A stretch of 64,000 bases of DNA from Marinovum sp048263515 (GTDB lineage: Bacteria > Pseudomonadota > Alphaproteobacteria > Rhodobacterales > Rhodobacteraceae), in assembly GCF_048263515.1 (NCBI RefSeq), contig NZ_JBLXEC010000011.1:62001-126000 (forward strand), written 5' to 3'. A program made the position numbers and the translations under genes. Position 1 is the stretch's first letter, and each line of letters starts with the position of its first letter. The notes under the pieces are model-generated. The model made no database searches and was not told the DNA's origin. It saw nothing but the letters and a program-made list of their open reading frames with translations. Of this stretch, positions 26,198 to 34,261 are shown piece by piece.

Positions 26198-26761
26198 TCA
26201 GTGCGGACCGCGACTGATTGCCGCGACGCCGGTACGCGCCACCTCGACCAGGCCCAGCGGCCGCATCAGGTCGGCGAAGGCGTCGATCTTGTCCGGCGCG
26301 CCGGTGATCTGGAAGACAAAGCTCTCGAGCGTCGAATCCACCACATGGGCACGGAACACATCCGCCAGCCGCAGCGCCTCGACCCGGTCGTCGCCCTTGC
26401 CGGCGACCTTGACCAGCGCCAGCTCGCGCTCGACCGAGGGGCCCTCGACCGTCAGGTCATGCACCTCGTGCACCGGCACGATGCGGCCGAGCTGCGCCTT
26501 GATCTGTTCGATCACCTGCGGCGTGCCGGTGGTGACAACGGTGATCCGCGACAGGTGCCCGGTGTGGTCGACCTCGGCCACGGTCAGGCTTTCGATGTTG
26601 TAGCCCCGGCCGGAAAACAGCCCGATCACCCGCGCGAGGACGCCGGGTTCGTTGTCGACGATGAGCGCCAGGGTATGACGCTCCTGAACGTCCGAGAAAT
26701 TCGGCCGCAGGTTGTAGGCAGAGTGCTTCGACGAGCCCTTCTTGATCTTTAGCGCAGACAT
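26198..26761 (-). CDS. ilvN: Acetolactate synthase small (regulatory) subunit
   Basis: 187 residues. The N-terminal ACT domain (RHTLALIVDNEPGVLARVIGLFSGRGYNIESLTV) binds valine for feedback inhibition of IlvB, and the C-terminal ALS_ss domain contains RIVPVHEVHDLTVEG and DKIDAFADLMRPLGLVEVARTG. The start at 26761 (MSALKIKKGSSK) has GAGAAGAAGAG just upstream; this is part of the dispersed GTATTT/GAGAAGAAG motif, which here doubles as the ribosome-binding site. It is downstream of ilvB by 65 bp and shares its attenuated promoter. Confidence 0.95.
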   Translation of the reverse strand: MSALKIKKGSSKHSAYNLRPNFSDVQERHTLALIVDNEPGVLARVIGLFSGRGYNIESLTVAEVDHTGHLSRITVVTTGTPQVIEQIKAQLGRIVPVHEVHDLTVEGPSVERELALVKVAGKGDDRVEALRLADVFRAHVVDSTLESFVFQITGAPDKIDAFADLMRPLGLVEVARTGVAAISRGPH

Positions 26762-26766
26762 GATCT

Positions 26767-26813
26767 CTTCTTCTCTTTTCAAATACCGCCGGGGGTCCGG
26801 GGGCAGAGCCCCC
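26767..26813. repeat. GTATTT/GAGAAGAAG motif plus GGGGGC/GCCCCC hairpin between ilvB and ilvN
   Basis: Read on the minus strand: a short hairpin GGGGGC-tct-GCCCCC (26799-26813), then GGCGGTATTTGAAAAGAG and AAGAAG (26767-26790), immediately before the ilvN start. It is the same dispersed motif seen at six other sites. The hairpin may lower or tune ilvN expression relative to ilvB. Confidence 0.6.
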
Positions 26814-26826
26814 GAACAGCGCGTCG

Positions 26827-28581
26827 TCAGACCATCACCGCGCCCTTGGCGCCAATGGCATCCTTGGTCGAGGCCGCGCCCAGCAGCATCTTGTTGTGCG
26901 GCTCGCCCGACGGGATCATCGGGAAGCAATTCTCGTGCTTCTCGACCAGGCAGTCGAAGATCACCGGGCCGTCATAGGCGATCATCTCCATGATCGCGTC
27001 ATCCAGCTCTTCGGCATCCTTGACGAGGAAGCCCTTGGCGCCGAAGGCCTCGGCGAGCTTGACGAAATCGGGCAGCGCCTCGGACCAGGAGTGCGAATAG
27101 CGCTGGCCGTGCAGCAGCTCCTGCCACTGGCGCACCATGCCCAGGCGTTCGTTGTTGAGGATGAACTGCTTGACCGGCAGGTCGAACTGCATCGCCGTGC
27201 CCATTTCCTGCATGTTCATCAGCCAGGACGCCTCGCCCGCGACGTTGATCACCAGCGCCTCGGGGTGGGCGACCTGAACGCCGATCGACGCCGGGAAGCC
27301 ATAGCCCATGGTGCCCAGGCCCCCGGAGGTCATCCAGCGGTGCGGGTCCTCGAAGCCCAGGTATTGCGCCGCCCACATCTGGTGCTGGCCGACCTCGGTG
27401 CAGATGTAGCGGTCATGCCCCTTGGTCAGCGCTTCCAGACGCTCGAGAGCGTACTGCGGCTTGATGCCGGCGCCGTCGTTCTTGTAGCTCAGGCAATTGA
27501 CGCGGCGCCAATCCTCGATCTGCGCCCACCACTTCTGCAGGCCCTCGCGGTTGACCTTGCGGCCGCGCGCCTTCCAGACCTTGAGCACATCCTCCAGCAC
27601 GTGGCCGACGTCGCCGATGATCGGCATGTCGACGCGGATCACCTTGTTGATCGAGCTGGGATCGATGTCGATATGCGCCTTGCGGCTGTGCGGGCTGAAG
27701 GCATCGAGCCGGCCGGTGATCCGGTCGTCGAAGCGTGCGCCCACGTTGATCATCAGGTCGCAGCCGTGCATCGCCAGGTTGGCCTCGTAGAGACCATGCA
27801 TCCCGAGCATGCCCAGCCAGGCCTTGCCGCTGGCCGGATAGGCGCCAAGGCCCATCAGCGTCGAGGTGATCGGAAAGCCGGTGGCCTCGACCAGTTCGCG
27901 CAGCAGCTGGCTGGCCGCCGCGCCAGAGTTGATCACGCCGCCGCCGGTATAGAACACCGGGCGTTCGGCGGTCTCGATCGCCTCGACCAGTTCGGTGATC
28001 GTCTCCATGTCGCCTTTCACCCGCGGCTGGTAGTGGCCGAGGTCGGCCTTGGCCGGCGGGGTATAGGCGGCAGAGGCGAACTGCACGTCCTTTGGAATGT
28101 CGATCAGCACCGGGCCGGGGCGGCCCTGGGTCGCCACGTGAAAGCCTTCGTGGATCACCGAGGACAGGTCCTTGGTGTCCTTCACCAGCCAGTTCATCTT
28201 GGTGCAGGGCCGGGTGATGCCGACGGTATCGGCCTCCTGAAAGGCATCCGAGCCGATCATGAAGGTCGGCACCTGGCCGGTCAGCACGACGATCGGGATC
28301 GAATCCATCAGCGCATCGGTCAGGCCGGTCACCGCGTTGGTGGCACCGGGGCCAGAGGTCACCAGAACGACGCCGGGCTTGCCGGTCGAGCGGGCATAGC
28401 CCTCGGCGGCATGCACCGCGGCCTGTTCGTGCCGCACGAGGATGTGGCGAATCTCGTTCTGCTGAAAGACCTCGTCATAAATCGGTAGCACCGCACCGCC
28501 CGGATAGCCGAATACCGTGTCAACGCCTTGGTCCTTGAGGCATTGAACCACCATCTTTGCTCCGGTCATCTGACGTGTCAT
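26827..28581 (-). CDS. ilvB: Acetolactate synthase large (catalytic) subunit
   Basis: ThDP-dependent enzyme that condenses two pyruvates to acetolactate, or pyruvate and 2-oxobutyrate, for Val, Leu and Ile synthesis. 584 residues. N-terminal ThDP domain: VFGYPGGAVLPIYDEV, then VRHEQAAVHAAEGYARSTGKPG with the catalytic Glu. The central domain includes MLGMHGLYEANLAMHGCDLMINVGARFDDR. The C-terminal ThDP motif is MGYGFPASIGVQVAHPEALVINVAGEASW, followed by LNNERLGMVRQWQ. In the common GDGSF/GDGSW position, this protein reads GEASW. A valine-rich leader peptide and a terminator precede it. Confidence 0.96.
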   Translation of the reverse strand: MTRQMTGAKMVVQCLKDQGVDTVFGYPGGAVLPIYDEVFQQNEIRHILVRHEQAAVHAAEGYARSTGKPGVVLVTSGPGATNAVTGLTDALMDSIPIVVLTGQVPTFMIGSDAFQEADTVGITRPCTKMNWLVKDTKDLSSVIHEGFHVATQGRPGPVLIDIPKDVQFASAAYTPPAKADLGHYQPRVKGDMETITELVEAIETAERPVFYTGGGVINSGAAASQLLRELVEATGFPITSTLMGLGAYPASGKAWLGMLGMHGLYEANLAMHGCDLMINVGARFDDRITGRLDAFSPHSRKAHIDIDPSSINKVIRVDMPIIGDVGHVLEDVLKVWKARGRKVNREGLQKWWAQIEDWRRVNCLSYKNDGAGIKPQYALERLEALTKGHDRYICTEVGQHQMWAAQYLGFEDPHRWMTSGGLGTMGYGFPASIGVQVAHPEALVINVAGEASWLMNMQEMGTAMQFDLPVKQFILNNERLGMVRQWQELLHGQRYSHSWSEALPDFVKLAEAFGAKGFLVKDAEELDDAIMEMIAYDGPVIFDCLVEKHENCFPMIPSGEPHNKMLLGAASTKDAIGAKGAVMV

Positions 28582-28625
28582 CTTGTTGCTCCGTTCATGA
28601 CGTCATCATTCTTTCTTCTGCGCAC

Positions 28626-28651
28626 AAAAAAACCCCCGAAAACTTCGGGGG
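28626..28651 (-). terminator. Attenuator terminator upstream of ilvB
   Basis: Perfect 8-bp stem CCCCCGAA/TTCGGGGG with a 3-base loop, followed by seven T on the minus strand (28626-28632). It ends 45 bp before the ilvB start codon. Confidence 0.88.
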
Positions 28652-28694
28652 CGCATGGGGTACCATCAGGGTGTCCGTTACCGGCCCATGCGCC
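28626..28694 (-). promoter_or_regulatory. ilvBN transcription attenuator (competing hairpins)
   Basis: On the minus strand, GGCGCATGGG (28685-28694, inside the leader peptide end) can pair with CCCATGCGCC (about 28649-28658). That hairpin takes bases next to the 5' arm of the terminator CCCCCGAA-gtt-TTCGGGGG. If the ribosome stalls at the Val codons, the first hairpin can form and act as antiterminator; if it reaches the stop codon it covers GGCGCATGGG and the terminator forms. The pairing is seen; the mechanism is the known ilv attenuation logic. Confidence 0.78.
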
Positions 28695-28725
28695 ACTTCA
28701 CTACTACGACGACTAGACGTGTCAT
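28678..28725 (-). CDS. ilvL: ilvBN leader peptide with five consecutive valine codons
   Basis: A 15-codon frame, MTRLVVVVVKWRMGR, starting at 28725 and stopping at 28678. AAGGAAGG lies seven bases before the ATG. It has one Leu and five Val codons in a row (CTA GTC GTC GTA GTA GTG), the typical control stretch of a branched-chain amino acid leader. It is followed by the attenuator terminator and then ilvB. Translation stalls when charged tRNA-Val is scarce, allowing ilvBN transcription. Confidence 0.85.
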   Translation of the reverse strand: MTRLVVVVVKWRMGR

Positions 28726-28726
28726 T

Positions 28727-29248
28727 CTGCGACCTTCCTTGTGCGTGTGCGCGACACTAGGTGAGGCCAGCGGGAGGGTCAACCGCTGTTTGGCCGGTTT
28801 TCTTTGCAAAAGTTGCTGGCGGGGCCAGTTTGGCGACAGGAATGCAAAGATGATCCCGCCGGTCCGACATTTGCACGGCGGTGCGGCAGGAGCCATTTCG
28901 GCGGCGAGAACCGCCCCGGGCGGGGGTCGCTGCCCCTGCGTCAGGGGGTGCTGCGGGCCGGAGAGGGGCGGCGCGCATCCTGTGAGCGCTACCGGACGCT
29001 TAACAAGGCAAATATGTTTGATTCACAGGCACTTGCCTGCCCCTGCGGCAAAGGGGCAGGGAGCAAGCGGTTGCCTCCAAACCCCTTCGGATGCAAGTCG
29101 AAAAAATGGTGAATCCGGGAAATGTGGGTATTTCCACGCGGCACGTCACCCGCTAACCTCCGCCTCGTTACCAACGATCCGTCATGGTCCCGCCGGCGCA
29201 AGCCGACAGCCGGGAGCGTGGCACCAAAAAAACCATGGGAGGTATATA
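28727..29248. other. Gene-free divergent promoter region between ilvL and the TRAP operon
   Basis: About 520 bp without a credible gene. It must contain the ilvL/ilvBN promoter and the TRAP promoter. The clearest structure is a hairpin at 29032-29067, where CTTGCCTGCCCCT faces AGGGGCAGGGAGCAAG, about 180 bp before the TRAP binding-protein gene. GGGAGG at 29237-29242 is the ribosome-binding site of that gene. No regulator site is recognised. Confidence 0.5.
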
Positions 29249-30328
29249 ATGGATCGTCGTTCATTCCTGAAGAATTCTGCACTCGGCGGCACCGCGGCCG
29301 CAGCCACCACTCTGGCTGCTCCGGCCTATGCCCAGGGCAAGCGAACCCTGCGCCTGGTCACCTCGGTGCCCGAAGGCTTTGCCATCTTCGACGATGCGGC
29401 ACAGTATTTCACCGACGCCGTCAACGCGATGTCGGAAAACATCACCATCCAGAAGAACCCCGCCGGCACCCTCGTGGGCGCCTTCGAGGTGTTCGACGCC
29501 GTGACCGCCGGCCAGGCCGACCTCTATCACTCGGCCGACTACTACTTCGGCGGCCAGCACCCGGGCTACTACTTCTACACCGCCGTGCCCTTCGGTGGCA
29601 CCGGCCAGGAACTGATGAACTGGTACCTGCACGACGGCGGCAAGGAGCTGCATGACGAGCTGGGCGAAATCTTCGGCCTGAAATCCTTCCTCGCCGGCAA
29701 CACCGGCCTGCAGCCGGGTGGCTGGTTCAACAAGGAAATCAACTCGGCAGAAGACCTGCAGGGCCTCAAGTTCCGCATGCCCGGCCTCGGCGGCCGCGCG
29801 CTGGGCCTGACCGGTGCCTCGGTGCAGAACGTGCCGGGTGGCGAGATCTACCAGGCGCTGTCCTCCGGCTCGATCGACGGTGCCGAGTGGATCGGTCCCT
29901 TCGCCGACGAACGCCTCGGTCTGCAGGAAGTCTGCCAGTTCTACTACACCGCCGGTTTCCACGAGCCGGGCTCGGCGCTGTCGTGTGCCTTCAACCGCGA
30001 CGTCTTCAACGAGCTGGATGCAGCCGACCAGAAGATCGTCGAGATCGCGGCGCAGGCGACCCACCACTGGTCGCTGGCACAGAGCTACGCCAACAACGCG
30101 GCCGCGCTCGAGCGTCTGCAGTCCGGCGGCACCAAGCTGATGACCTTCCCCGACGACGTCTGGGAAGCCTTCGGCAAGGGTTCGCAGGAAGCGCTCGACG
30201 AGCACATGGGTGACGAGCTTTATGCCCGCATCCGCGAAAGCTTCAACGCGTCGCTCAAGAAGTCGTCGAAATGGACCTCGGTCTCCGACGACGCCTATCG
30301 CCAGCAGCGTGACCGCGTTCTGGGCTGA
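29249..30328 (+). CDS. TRAP transporter solute-binding protein, TakP-like (2-oxoacid type)
   Basis: 359 residues. The start at 29249 (MDRRSFLKNSALGGTAAAAT) is chosen for the GGGAGG seven bases upstream and because it begins a twin-arginine signal (RRSFLKN), typical of the TakP/DctP7 group, with cleavage after AYA-Q. Key segments resemble TakP: NTGLQPGGWF, LKFRMPGLGG (the Arg that in TakP contacts the substrate carboxylate), and SIDGAEWIGPF, the Glu-Trp pair that in TakP helps bind Na+ and substrate. This suggests a 2-oxoacid such as pyruvate or a branched-chain keto acid, but the ligand is inferred. The membrane subunits follow at 30443 and 31379. Confidence 0.85.
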   Translation: MDRRSFLKNSALGGTAAAATTLAAPAYAQGKRTLRLVTSVPEGFAIFDDAAQYFTDAVNAMSENITIQKNPAGTLVGAFEVFDAVTAGQADLYHSADYYFGGQHPGYYFYTAVPFGGTGQELMNWYLHDGGKELHDELGEIFGLKSFLAGNTGLQPGGWFNKEINSAEDLQGLKFRMPGLGGRALGLTGASVQNVPGGEIYQALSSGSIDGAEWIGPFADERLGLQEVCQFYYTAGFHEPGSALSCAFNRDVFNELDAADQKIVEIAAQATHHWSLAQSYANNAAALERLQSGGTKLMTFPDDVWEAFGKGSQEALDEHMGDELYARIRESFNASLKKSSKWTSVSDDAYRQQRDRVLG

Positions 30329-30353
30329 TCGCCTTGAATTCTGACTGAATGAG

Positions 30354-30376
30354 GTCCCCGGCACCCGTGCCGGGGG
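30354..30376 (+). terminator. Intercistronic hairpin after the TRAP binding-protein gene
   Basis: CCCCGGCA and TGCCGGGG form a perfect 8-bp stem 26 bp after the stop codon, with no T-tract. Such stems in TRAP operons usually stabilise the binding-protein message or cause partial termination before the permease genes. Confidence 0.5.
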
Positions 30377-30442
30377 CCTTGCTGTACCGACGGAACGGAC
30401 CTGAAGGTCCGACCGGACGTGGGGATATCGAAAGGGGACAAG

Positions 30443-31366
30443 ATGCTGGACGGTCTTGTTTGGGCGCTGCAGAACCTCGTTCTGGCGTTTTACAACCTCG
30501 CCACTGCATTGATCAACTGGAACCAGTGGATGGGCTGGACCGGAGGTCTGGAAGAGACCGAGGACAAGGAAGCGCTGATGCGCTTCATCTATTACGGTGG
30601 GTCGATCGAGCTGTTTTTCGTGGCGTTCACCTTCTTCCTGGTGATCTTCCTCGTCGGGCTCTGGAGCCGCAAGTTCCTCTGGGGCGTGGTGATCGGGCTC
30701 GAGGGCTTTGCCAACGGCATCGGCCGCTTCTTTGCCTGGGCCGGGCTGCTGATGGTGATCCAGCAGATCCTGATCGTCTTCAACCAGCGCATCTTCGCCA
30801 CGCCGGAGATCGCGCTCGGCTTCGGCTCGGTGCTGACCCGCGACATCAGCTGGTGGGCCGAAGAACTCAAGCTTTACAACGCGATGATCGTGGCGCTCTG
30901 CGTCACCTACACGTTCGTTCAGGGCGGGCACGTGCGGGTTGACCTGGTCTATTCCGCGATCTCCTTCCGGGCCAAGCGCATTGTCGACATGATCGGCTGC
31001 ATGATCTTCATGCTGCCGGCGGCGGTGCTGACCTGGATGTACGGCTGGTTCTTCCTGTGGCGCCACCTGGTGGTGCCCAAGCCCTCGGCCTCTGACACGC
31101 TGGACCGGCTGGTCACCAAGGCGCGGGCGCTGCGCTGGAACGTCGAGACCATCGGCTTTTCGCCCAACGGCTTCGACGCCTACTTCCTCTTCAAGATCCT
31201 GCTCGTGGCCTATGCCGGGCTGGTCTTCATCCATGGGTGGGCGTTCTTCTACCGCTCTTACCTGGAGTGGCGCGAAGGGCCGGAGAGCGAGCACAAATAC
31301 CTCGACCGGGACGTTCTTGGCAGCGAAGAAGCCGAGCTCGTTCACGCGATCGAAGAACATCACTAA
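30443..31366 (+). CDS. TRAP transporter small permease subunit (DctQ family), enlarged
   Basis: 307 residues from ATG 30443 (MLDGLVWALQNLVLAFYN), preceded by AAAGGGGACAAG. The four-helix DctQ core is in the middle (LFFVAFTFFLVIFLVGLW, FFAWAGLLMVIQQILIVF, LYNAMIVALCVTYTFVQGGHVRVDLVYS, MIGCMIFMLPAAVLTWMYGWFF), with GGHVRVDL as the usual family motif. It is about 100 residues longer than a typical DctQ because of an N-terminal extension and a long C-terminal part with an extra hydrophobic segment (LFKILLVAYAGLVFIHGWAFFY). This size goes with the oversized DctM that follows 12 bp later. Confidence 0.85.
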   Translation: MLDGLVWALQNLVLAFYNLATALINWNQWMGWTGGLEETEDKEALMRFIYYGGSIELFFVAFTFFLVIFLVGLWSRKFLWGVVIGLEGFANGIGRFFAWAGLLMVIQQILIVFNQRIFATPEIALGFGSVLTRDISWWAEELKLYNAMIVALCVTYTFVQGGHVRVDLVYSAISFRAKRIVDMIGCMIFMLPAAVLTWMYGWFFLWRHLVVPKPSASDTLDRLVTKARALRWNVETIGFSPNGFDAYFLFKILLVAYAGLVFIHGWAFFYRSYLEWREGPESEHKYLDRDVLGSEEAELVHAIEEHH

Positions 31367-31378
31367 GGGGCAGGGCAC

Positions 31379-33733
31379 ATGCTATTCGGACTTGATGGCG
31401 TCGAAATCGGCCTGATCATCGTCTTCCTGTGCCTCTTCGGGGGCATTCTTTCCGGCTTTCCGGTGGCGTTTGCCATCGGCGGCGCCGGCATCATTTCATT
31501 CGGCATCATTGCCGCGCTCGACAGCGCCGGGCTGCTGCTGCACCAGGCCATCGATACCGGGTCGGCGATGTATGCCGATCTTGTCGCGCAGGGGGTGCGG
31601 CCGGATTCGATATCGACCTTCCGCTATCCCGAGCTGCCACGTTACAGCGAACCGGTCTTCCCGAATGGCTGGGAAGTGGCGCTGGACCGCAACATCTCCT
31701 TCGTCGTCAACCGGATGAACGAGCGCGTGCTCGCCGGCCAGTCGATCGAGACGCTGCTGGCGGTGGCGATGTTCGTCCTGATGGGCATCACTCTGGAACG
31801 GTCGCGGATCGCCAATGACCTTCTGACCACCATGGCGCGGGTCTTCGGCCCGCTGCCGGGCGGTCTGGCGGTTTCGGTGGTCGTGGTGGGGGCCTTCCTC
31901 GCCGCCTCGACCGGCATCGTCGGCGCGACGGTGGTGACCATGGGGCTGTTGTCGCTACCGACAATGCTGAGGGCAGGCTATTCGCCACAGCTGGCCACCG
32001 GCGTCATTGCCGCGTCGGGCACGCTGGGGCAGATCATCCCGCCATCGATCGTGATCGTCCTTCTGGGTACGCTGGCGGGGGACCTCTATTCCGCCGCCCA
32101 GGAAGAGCGCGCCACCCTGGCGGGCTGTAGAGATGCGCTGACCTTCCTCGGCGAGCCCGCGGTTGTCTCGGTCGGCACCTTGTTCCAGGCGGCGCTGCTG
32201 CCCGGCATCCTGCTGGCGGCGCTCTACGGGCTCTATGCCTTTGGCTACGCGCTGGTCAATCCGTCCAAGGCGCCGGCGGTGGAGCTTGGCGACGCCAACT
32301 CCGAGCCGGTGACCCGTGGCGAGGCGCTGACCTGGTTCCTGGGTGTGCCGGCGCTGTTGATCGTCGGCATGATCGCTCTGGGTCAGGTGGGCGTGATCGG
32401 TTCGCAGAACGTCATCGTCGACACCTATTCCGACGCCGGTGAGACCGCGAGCCTGCGCACCAACGTGGGTGCCGAGTGCCGCGAGGCGATGATCGACCTG
32501 CACGGGCAAGAGGCCTGGGATCGCGCGGTTTCGCAACAGCAGGACATCGACGCCGCCGGCGGTGTCGAACAGGCCCGCGCGCTGAGCGACGAGGAACGCG
32601 ACGAGCTGCGCCGTGCCAAGGTTGCCAATGCGCCGGTGATCGGCACCGGCGTGGCGGTGGGCTTCCTGCTGCTGGCGCTGGCGCTGGCGGTGGCCCGGGG
32701 CGTGTCGCCCACGGCCGAGCCTTTGCCGCTGGTGGTGGGCGCGGTGGGCGTGGCGCTGGCGCTGCTGTTCGATGCGCTCTTCATCTCGCCATTGACCACT
32801 TCGGGCGTCACCTTCCTGATCCTGCTGGTGCCCTTAGCGCTGACCCTCTGGGGCGTGCGCTACGCGGCGGGCATCCTGTCGCAGAACGAGCTTCTGCGGG
32901 TGGTCTTCCCGCCGCTGGTGCTGATCATCGCGGTTCTGGGCTCGATCCTCGGCGGCATCACCAACCCGACACCGGCGGCCGCGCTCGGCGCCGGCGGGGC
33001 GATCATGCTGGCGGCCTATCGCAAGCTGGCCGATGAAAACCGGTCGGGCAAGATGATCATCTGGACCACGTTCGCCGTGGTGATCATGATCCTGGTCGGG
33101 GTCAACTTCGACCTGCGGATCGGCCTGGCCGACGTGGCCTTCGAGAGCTACATCGCCTATCTGGTGGCGCAGGCGGCCTATCTCTTTGCCATCCTGGGGC
33201 TGTTCTATGCGCTCTGGGTGCTCTTTGCCGGCGGGGTGCTGACCCCGGTGGTGCGAGAGACGGCCAAGGTGACCTCGATGGTCTTCACCATCCTGATCGG
33301 CTCGCAGCTTCTGAACCTGGTGGTGATTTCCTTCGGGGGTGAGCATTACATCCAGACCTTCCTTCAGAGCTTCGACAACGAGTTCAAGGTCTTCCTGATC
33401 GTGATGCTGGTGCTCTTCGTGCTGGGCTTCGTGCTCGACTTCCTCGAGATCATCTACATCGTGATCCCGATCGTCGGGCCGGTGATCTATGGCGGCACCT
33501 TCGATCCGAAGTGGGTGACGATCATGATCGCGGTGAACCTGCAGACGTCTTTCCTGACGCCGCCGTTCGGTTTCGCGCTGTTCTACCTGCGCGGGGTGGC
33601 ACCGAAGGAGGTGACCACGGGGCATATCTACCAGGGCGTGCTGCCCTTCGTGCTCATCCAGGTGCTGGGGATCGCCATCCTGTGGTTCTTCCCGGCGATC
33701 GTGACCATCGTGCCGGATCTGATCCCGAACTAG
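31379..33733 (+). CDS. TRAP transporter large permease subunit (DctM family), oversized
   Basis: 784 residues against about 430 for a standard DctM. The N-terminal part (LIIVFLCLFGGILSGFPVAFAIGG) and the core motifs (AASTGIVGATVVTMGLLSLPTML, IIPPSIVIVLLGTLAGD) are normal. There is a hydrophilic insert near residues 60-120 (VRPDSISTFRYPELPRYSEPV) and a larger one near 340-420 (DTYSDAGETASLRTNVGAEC through LSDEERDELRRAK), then extra helices before the final FVLDFLEIIYIVIPIVGPVIYGG and the C-terminal TPPFGFALFYLRGVAP. It forms one operon with the TakP-like protein and DctQ. The inserted parts may be soluble loops or lid domains. Confidence 0.88.
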   Translation: MLFGLDGVEIGLIIVFLCLFGGILSGFPVAFAIGGAGIISFGIIAALDSAGLLLHQAIDTGSAMYADLVAQGVRPDSISTFRYPELPRYSEPVFPNGWEVALDRNISFVVNRMNERVLAGQSIETLLAVAMFVLMGITLERSRIANDLLTTMARVFGPLPGGLAVSVVVVGAFLAASTGIVGATVVTMGLLSLPTMLRAGYSPQLATGVIAASGTLGQIIPPSIVIVLLGTLAGDLYSAAQEERATLAGCRDALTFLGEPAVVSVGTLFQAALLPGILLAALYGLYAFGYALVNPSKAPAVELGDANSEPVTRGEALTWFLGVPALLIVGMIALGQVGVIGSQNVIVDTYSDAGETASLRTNVGAECREAMIDLHGQEAWDRAVSQQQDIDAAGGVEQARALSDEERDELRRAKVANAPVIGTGVAVGFLLLALALAVARGVSPTAEPLPLVVGAVGVALALLFDALFISPLTTSGVTFLILLVPLALTLWGVRYAAGILSQNELLRVVFPPLVLIIAVLGSILGGITNPTPAAALGAGGAIMLAAYRKLADENRSGKMIIWTTFAVVIMILVGVNFDLRIGLADVAFESYIAYLVAQAAYLFAILGLFYALWVLFAGGVLTPVVRETAKVTSMVFTILIGSQLLNLVVISFGGEHYIQTFLQSFDNEFKVFLIVMLVLFVLGFVLDFLEIIYIVIPIVGPVIYGGTFDPKWVTIMIAVNLQTSFLTPPFGFALFYLRGVAPKEVTTGHIYQGVLPFVLIQVLGIAILWFFPAIVTIVPDLIPN

Positions 33734-33756
33734 GGATTGGGTTAGTTGAGACGGAG

Positions 33757-33787
33757 AGGCCGGGCCCTGTGCCTGGCCTTTTCTTTT
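33757..33787 (+). terminator. Terminator of the TRAP operon
   Basis: AGGCCGGGC pairs with GCCTGGCCT (one G-T wobble) and runs into TTTTCTTTT, 23 bp after the dctM-like stop. Confidence 0.82.
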
Positions 33788-33820
33788 GGGCTGAGAAACA
33801 CCGATTGGGTCTTGTCCCGG

Positions 33821-34194
33821 CGCGTTAACAGCGGCTGCAAGCCGCCGCGCATCGCCGGGCCGCCTCCACGGCACGGCGATTTGGTTGGGCTGGGCGCGTT
33901 GCTCAGATCATCTTCAGATCTGGCGGGGATAAAGCGCTGCCGAACTGGTTGAGGGTCGCCGCACCGCGGCCCGTCGATGCGCGGCTTGCGGTTGTGCAGG
34001 TGGTTGTTTCGGGTCCGTAGCACCTAGCGCGTTAACAGCGGCCGAAGGCCGCCGCGCATTGCCGGGCCGCCTCCACAGCGCGGCGATTGGGCTGCCGTCA
34101 GCGCGCCGATCTGAGGCCTTCCGGATTTGGCTGGGATAAAGCGCTGCCGAACCGGTTGCGGATCGCCGCACCGCGGCCCGTCGATGCGCGCACT
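33821..34194. repeat. Intergenic repeat locus 3: two direct copies
   Basis: Between the TRAP terminator and the lipid kinase, copies at 33821-33987 and 34028-34190 share CGCGTTAACAGCGGC, the core with GGATTTGGC/GGGATAAAGCGCTGCCGAAC, and GCACCGCGGCCCGTCGATGCG at the end (each part under 21 bases). Same orientation as locus 1. This fills the 530-bp gene-free stretch. Confidence 0.85.
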
Positions 34195-34261
34195 GAGGGA
34201 ACCCGCGCAGTTCTCGTGCATTGACCCTCCGAGGGTTCAAACCACGGGACAGCGATCACCC

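Noticed and set aside
26896..28488. A long open frame antisense to ilvB
   Set aside because: ilvB has full family motifs on the other strand; the antisense translation is His/Gly/Ala-rich low-information sequence.
29261..31378. A 700-codon frame antisense to the TRAP binding protein and DctQ
   Set aside because: The plus-strand genes have signal peptides, membrane helices and family motifs; the antisense frame shows none.
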